Part shown: in pieces, positions 60,209-64,000 of the stretch
Position numbering within the stretch: position 1 is the first letter of the stretch
Layout: each line of letters opens with the position of its first letter
DNA from: Mucilaginibacter sp. OK098
GTDB taxonomy: Bacteria; Bacteroidota; Bacteroidia; Sphingobacteriales; Sphingobacteriaceae
Direction of reading: 5' to 3'
DNA length: 64,000 bases
Assembly: GCF_900142915.1 (NCBI RefSeq)
Contig: NZ_FRCM01000007.1
Location: 1-64,000 of the forward strand
Made by a program: the position numbers and the translations under genes
The notes under the pieces: model-generated
Told to the model about the DNA's origin: nothing
What the model saw: the letters and a program-made list of their open reading frames with translations, nothing else
Databases searched by the model: none

Positions 60209-63199
60209 ATGAAAAAGAATACTTTAATAGCCCTTGCTGTTTTATTTATACAAGCTGTTTGTTTTGGTAAGCCACTTACAGATGGCAAAGATAATGGTGG
60301 CAAGTCCATTTATCAGGCCCGGCTGGATGATGCAGATGCTGTTTACTTTACTCCCGAAAACTTCAATATTAAAGCGGATGGAAAAACAGATGTATCGGCG
60401 GCCTTACAACAGGCAATTGCTGAAGTGAAAACAAAATACAATTTCGGCATCCTTTTTATTCCCGAAGGGAAATACCTGATCTCAAAAACCATATTTATTC
60501 CAACAGCCGTACGGCTGATTGGCTATGGCAAAAACCGCCCGCAAATTATCCTGGCAAAAAAATCTCCCGGTTTTCAAACGGCAGATTCAACCGATAAAGG
60601 TAAAGCAAAATACATGTTCTGGTTCGTAAGTAATCTTTCAAAACCGGGGGAGCCGCTACACGATGCAGGCGCGTCAACTTTTTACAGTGCTATAAATAAT
60701 ATCAACCTTAAAATTGAAGATGGCAATCCTGTAGCAGTAGCCATGCGTGCCCATTTTGCACAGCATAGCTTTGTGGCTAATGTTGATGTAAACATAGGCA
60801 ACGGAAAGGCCGGGATGTTTGATGTTGGTAATGCGATGAATAATGTTCGTTTTTTTGGCGGACAATACGGCATTTATACCACCAAGCCTTCGCCCGGTTG
60901 GCAGTTTATGATCGTTGATACCTATTTTGAAGGGCAGCGCGAAGCCGCGATAAAAACGCAGGAAGGCGGGTTGACCATCGTTAGAATGAATGTTAAAAAT
61001 GTGCCTACAGTTATCAGCATCAACCCCAATTATCATGAAAAGCTTTTTATGGAGAATTGCCGCTTTGATAGGATAAGCGGCCCGGCTATAATTATCAGTA
61101 ACGAGGAGAACGCGTTTAACCAAATCAGCCTGAAAAATATTGATTGCCGCAATGTGCCCATATTTGCCAGCTATCGCCGTAGCGGCAAACAAACGCCCGG
61201 CAAAGAAACCATGTACAAGGTAAAGCGATTTATTGACGGCTTGCAGATGGACAGCCTTACTGCCGACCCAGTTTATAAAACCATTAACGATGTTGTGCCT
61301 TTATCTGTTTTCCCGGAGCCTGTTAAAAAAGATATTCCCGAGCTGCCTGCCATAAATACCTGGGTAAATTTAAAAACGCTTGGCGCCAAAGGCGATGGAG
61401 AAACGGATGATACAAAAATCATCCAGGATGCAATTGATAAATATCCAACCATATATGTACCGCAGGGCTGGTATCGCGTTAGCGAAACTATAAAGTTAAA
61501 ATCTAATACTGCATTGATTGGCTTTAACCCTATTGCAACCCAGTTTTTAATAGCCGATAATACTCCGGCGTTTGGAGGCTTTGGCGGACCGAAAGCTTTG
61601 TTGGAAAGCGCAAAAGGCGGGGCAAACATATTAACGGGGATTGGCCTTTCAACCAATGAGGATAATCCGAGAGCAGTAGCCTGTAAATGGATGTCGGGCG
61701 AGAATTCTTATTTAAATGATGTAAAATTTATTGGCGGTCATGGTGGTTTAGAACGGCCAGCTAAACAAAACGAACCAAAAAAAGAACGGACGGGGATCTA
61801 TAGCAAAGGATATAATGGTGCTGATCCATCATGGGATATGCAATACTGGAGCCTGTGGGTAACCGATGGAGGCGGCGGTACTTTTATGAATATCTGGACA
61901 GCGAACACTTATGCTACTAACGGCGCTTATTTCTCCAATACATCAACACCCAGCCATGTTTATGCACTTTCGGTTGAGCATCATGTACGCAACGAGGTAA
62001 GGTTTAATAATGTAAGCAACTTTAATGTGTACGCTCTTCAACTGGAAGAAGAAAGCCGGGAAAGTACCGAATGCCAGCCGCTGGAAGTGGAGAATTGCAG
62101 CAACATGGTTTTTGCAAACCTGTATACTTTCCGGGTTATCCGTGTAAATAAACCTGCGCCTTACGCCATACGGGAATGGGGCGGCAAAAACATTGAGTTT
62201 TTGAACGTGCACAATTACAGCCAGATAAAATATACTACTACGAATCCATTGTATGATATTAACAGCGATACAGAGGTAAGGCCATGGGAGTTTGCACGGT
62301 TATTAATTGATGACAATAACCCCAAGATATCAGCTAATAAAATAACCAGGCTGGCAACGGGATTTGAATTTGCAAACGGGGTTTGTGCCGATAGCAAAGG
62401 CAATATTTATTTCAGCGAGCAGCGGATGAAAAGGATCTATAAATGGTCGGCAGATACACGCACAATAAGCCTTTTGGCTGATTATCCCTGGGAGCCACTA
62501 TCATTGGCTTGTGATAAGAATGACAACCTGCTGGTAGTTTTTAAATACGTACCAAAATCAGGCTACCTGGTAAACGGCAAGCCCGAAGAGTTTAAAAATC
62601 CACCCGATGCATCGGGTACATCATTCAGTGGCTGGGGAAATTCGGGTTTTGGCACTTTGGTTTATACTATCGATCCAAACGATCCGGACGAAACCATCCA
62701 AATGTTAAAAAAAGCACCGATGGGGAGTGTGAACCCGGTTTATAAAGCACTTTACCCGGCACACAGGTGGAGGGATTACCATGATTTTAATACCATATCG
62801 GTAGCTAAAGCCACTGAATGTTTTGTGGCGCCTGACGGAGTGACCATTATCCCCGTAGTGTATGACCTTGCCCGTTCAACTGCTTTAGCGGCAGCCATAC
62901 CCGGCAAACCGCTTTATACTACTGACGAATATGATAAAAGGACCGTAAGCTTAAATGTAAGTGCAGATGGCTTTGTGTCCGATCTGAAATACTTTGCCGA
63001 ACGCGGTGAGTTTGACACGGCAACAGACGACCAGGGAAATGTATACATAGCCGACGGACAGATCTACGTTTATAATCCTGCCGGCAAACAAATAAAAGTA
63101 ATAAAAGTGCCGGAAAGGCCTACATCACTAACATTTGGCGCTAATAAAATGCTTTATGTTACCAGCCATAATTCAGTGTTTGAGGTGAAGGTGGATTAG
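60209..63199 (+). CDS. Secreted pectate-lyase-fold protein with C-terminal beta-propeller
   Basis: The 996-residue protein has a signal peptide (LIALAVLFIQAVCFG). Two right-handed beta-helix Pectate_lyase_3 modules follow, the first opening with FNIKADGKTDVSAALQQAI (about residue 50) and the second with LKTLGAKGDGETDDTKIIQ (about residue 388). The last ~280 residues form an SMP-30/NHL-like propeller (FEFANGVCADSKGNIYFSEQ). It probably degrades or binds a polysaccharide. No catalytic motif could be assigned, so the substrate is open. Confidence 0.85.
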   Translation: MKKNTLIALAVLFIQAVCFGKPLTDGKDNGGKSIYQARLDDADAVYFTPENFNIKADGKTDVSAALQQAIAEVKTKYNFGILFIPEGKYLISKTIFIPTAVRLIGYGKNRPQIILAKKSPGFQTADSTDKGKAKYMFWFVSNLSKPGEPLHDAGASTFYSAINNINLKIEDGNPVAVAMRAHFAQHSFVANVDVNIGNGKAGMFDVGNAMNNVRFFGGQYGIYTTKPSPGWQFMIVDTYFEGQREAAIKTQEGGLTIVRMNVKNVPTVISINPNYHEKLFMENCRFDRISGPAIIISNEENAFNQISLKNIDCRNVPIFASYRRSGKQTPGKETMYKVKRFIDGLQMDSLTADPVYKTINDVVPLSVFPEPVKKDIPELPAINTWVNLKTLGAKGDGETDDTKIIQDAIDKYPTIYVPQGWYRVSETIKLKSNTALIGFNPIATQFLIADNTPAFGGFGGPKALLESAKGGANILTGIGLSTNEDNPRAVACKWMSGENSYLNDVKFIGGHGGLERPAKQNEPKKERTGIYSKGYNGADPSWDMQYWSLWVTDGGGGTFMNIWTANTYATNGAYFSNTSTPSHVYALSVEHHVRNEVRFNNVSNFNVYALQLEEESRESTECQPLEVENCSNMVFANLYTFRVIRVNKPAPYAIREWGGKNIEFLNVHNYSQIKYTTTNPLYDINSDTEVRPWEFARLLIDDNNPKISANKITRLATGFEFANGVCADSKGNIYFSEQRMKRIYKWSADTRTISLLADYPWEPLSLACDKNDNLLVVFKYVPKSGYLVNGKPEEFKNPPDASGTSFSGWGNSGFGTLVYTIDPNDPDETIQMLKKAPMGSVNPVYKALYPAHRWRDYHDFNTISVAKATECFVAPDGVTIIPVVYDLARSTALAAAIPGKPLYTTDEYDKRTVSLNVSADGFVSDLKYFAERGEFDTATDDQGNVYIADGQIYVYNPAGKQIKVIKVPERPTSLTFGANKMLYVTSHNSVFEVKVD

Positions 63200-63397
63200 T
63201 TAATTGATTAACTAATTAAAAAGAACAAAAGAGGGTGTCATGCTGAGCCCCGTCGAAGCGTGCGGGCAAATGCCTCTGCGCATGCTTAGCACACGGACAG
63301 GCCTTTGCGCTCATCCTTCGAGTGCCTCATGATGATACCCTGCGTGCGTTCGATTTATTTATATTGACATGAATTTCTAATTATTAGATATCAAAAT

Positions 63398-64000
63398 ATG
63401 AAACAATTAAAATTAGTAACAGCTTTATCGTTATGCTTAACCATAAGCCTCTCCGCTATCGCCCAACCCAAGAGACACGTTATCATCGGCTATGTAGGCG
63501 GCTACCGGGGATTAATTGATACCAGTATGGTAAACGCCAAAAAGCTTACTCATCTTAATTATGCGTTTGTGAACGTGAAAGATAACCGCGCCTGGCTCAC
63601 CAATATTAAAACGGATACCACCAACTTTAAAAACCTGCTGAAGCTAAAAAAAGTCAATCCCGATCTTAAAATTTTGATCTCGATAGGCGGATGGGCATGG
63701 AGCAAGAATTTTTCGGATGCCGTGCTTACAGATACCTCACGCAGTGCTTTTGCAGCAAGCGCGGTTGAGATTACCCGAAAATACAATTTAGATGGTGTTG
63801 ATATTGATTGGGAATACCCGGACAATATTGGCGATGGCAATGTTTTCAGGCCTGCTGACAAGCAGAATTTCACACTAATGTTTAAAGCGCTAAGAAAAGA
63901 GCTTGATAAACTGGAGAAAGAAACACATAAAAAGCTATTCCTAACCGCAGCAGTAGGCGGCTTTAAACGCTTTACCGAGCATACCGAAATGGATAAAGTA
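63398..64000 (+). CDS. Glycoside hydrolase family 18 chitinase (5' part)
   Basis: The first 201 codons are in the window and the gene runs off the right end. The signal peptide MKQLKLVTALSLCLTISLSA is followed by the GH18 barrel: HVIIGYVGGY (strand 1), KILISIGGW (strand 3) and the catalytic DGVDIDWEYP (strand 4, the Glu is the acid/base). It hydrolyses chitin or related beta-1,4-GlcNAc polymers. The gene starts 198 bp after the beta-helix protein. Confidence 0.93.
   Translation, partial: MKQLKLVTALSLCLTISLSAIAQPKRHVIIGYVGGYRGLIDTSMVNAKKLTHLNYAFVNVKDNRAWLTNIKTDTTNFKNLLKLKKVNPDLKILISIGGWAWSKNFSDAVLTDTSRSAFAASAVEITRKYNLDGVDIDWEYPDNIGDGNVFRPADKQNFTLMFKALRKELDKLEKETHKKLFLTAAVGGFKRFTEHTEMDKV

Noticed and set aside
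63225..63345. Another mobile element between the beta-helix and chitinase genes
   Set aside because: The stretch with GTCGAAGC and CTTCGAG halves looks like a short degenerate palindromic repeat, but the arms are too imperfect to call.

Overview
The window looks like chromosomal DNA of a member of the Bacteroidota, most likely a Sphingobacteriaceae close to Mucilaginibacter or Pedobacter. The reasons are a SusC/RagA-SusD pair preceded by a FecR-type anti-sigma factor, two proteins with gliding-motility/type IX secretion C-terminal domains, GLPGLI and outer-membrane beta-barrel proteins, LytTR two-component signalling, promoters of the TTTG/TAnnTTTG type, and very few Shine-Dalgarno sequences. 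The genus is inference; no rRNA or complete tRNA is present.

Layout. 1-12 kb: the end of a cadherin-like repeat surface protein, a serine hydrolase, then small redox and regulatory genes (Crp/Fnr, NmrA-like, pirin, KatG, two AraC regulators, a GyrI-like protein). 12-14 kb: two beta-propeller proteins. 14-22 kb: a repeat-rich stretch. It holds an ECF42-type sigma factor with its YCII/DGPF partner and an SDR, bracketed by direct copies of a REP-like repeat, one of which is split by a 288-bp MITE-like insertion. An NHL-repeat type IX cargo protein and a decayed REP-associated transposase follow. 21-23 kb: a divergent pair, a HEPN-like protein and a DUF3800 protein, that may be an uncharacterised defence module. 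23-28.6 kb: a minus-strand run (Crp/Fnr, YceI, tautomerase, SDR, NTF2-like, nitronate monooxygenase, SDR) with two perfect CRP-type palindromes at its head and an in-frame repeat insertion inside the NTF2-like gene. 29-31 kb: an ECF sigma factor and a ZntR-like MerR regulator facing a Cys-rich secreted protein and YnfA across a perfect operator. 31-39 kb: an alpha/beta hydrolase enclosed by a 25-bp inverted repeat, then FecR-SusC-SusD. 39-52 kb: a LytS/LytR pair, membrane and NAD(P)-binding proteins, a second pirin with its own Crp/Fnr neighbour, a GDPD-like enzyme, a GLPGLI/TonB-type barrel pair, GH25 lysozyme and a PAP2-like protein. 52.5-54.8 kb: MerC and a Zur-like Fur protein with a likely operator, and an amidase. 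55-64 kb: alpha-galactosidase-like enzyme, AhpC/AhpD-type peroxidase pair, Nif3-like protein, a pectate-lyase-fold/propeller protein and the start of a GH18 chitinase.

How the genes work together. Three themes recur: oxidant handling (KatG, peroxiredoxin plus AhpD-like protein, pirins, quinone/nitronate-type oxidoreductases paired with Crp/Fnr or AraC regulators), metal homeostasis (ZntR-like/YnfA, Zur-like/MerC), and surface glycan acquisition (SusCD, GH25, GH18, alpha-galactosidase, pectate-lyase fold). Several families of palindromic non-coding repeats occur between genes and in one case inside a gene; these are the most unusual part of the window. There is no CRISPR array, prophage or complete insertion sequence.
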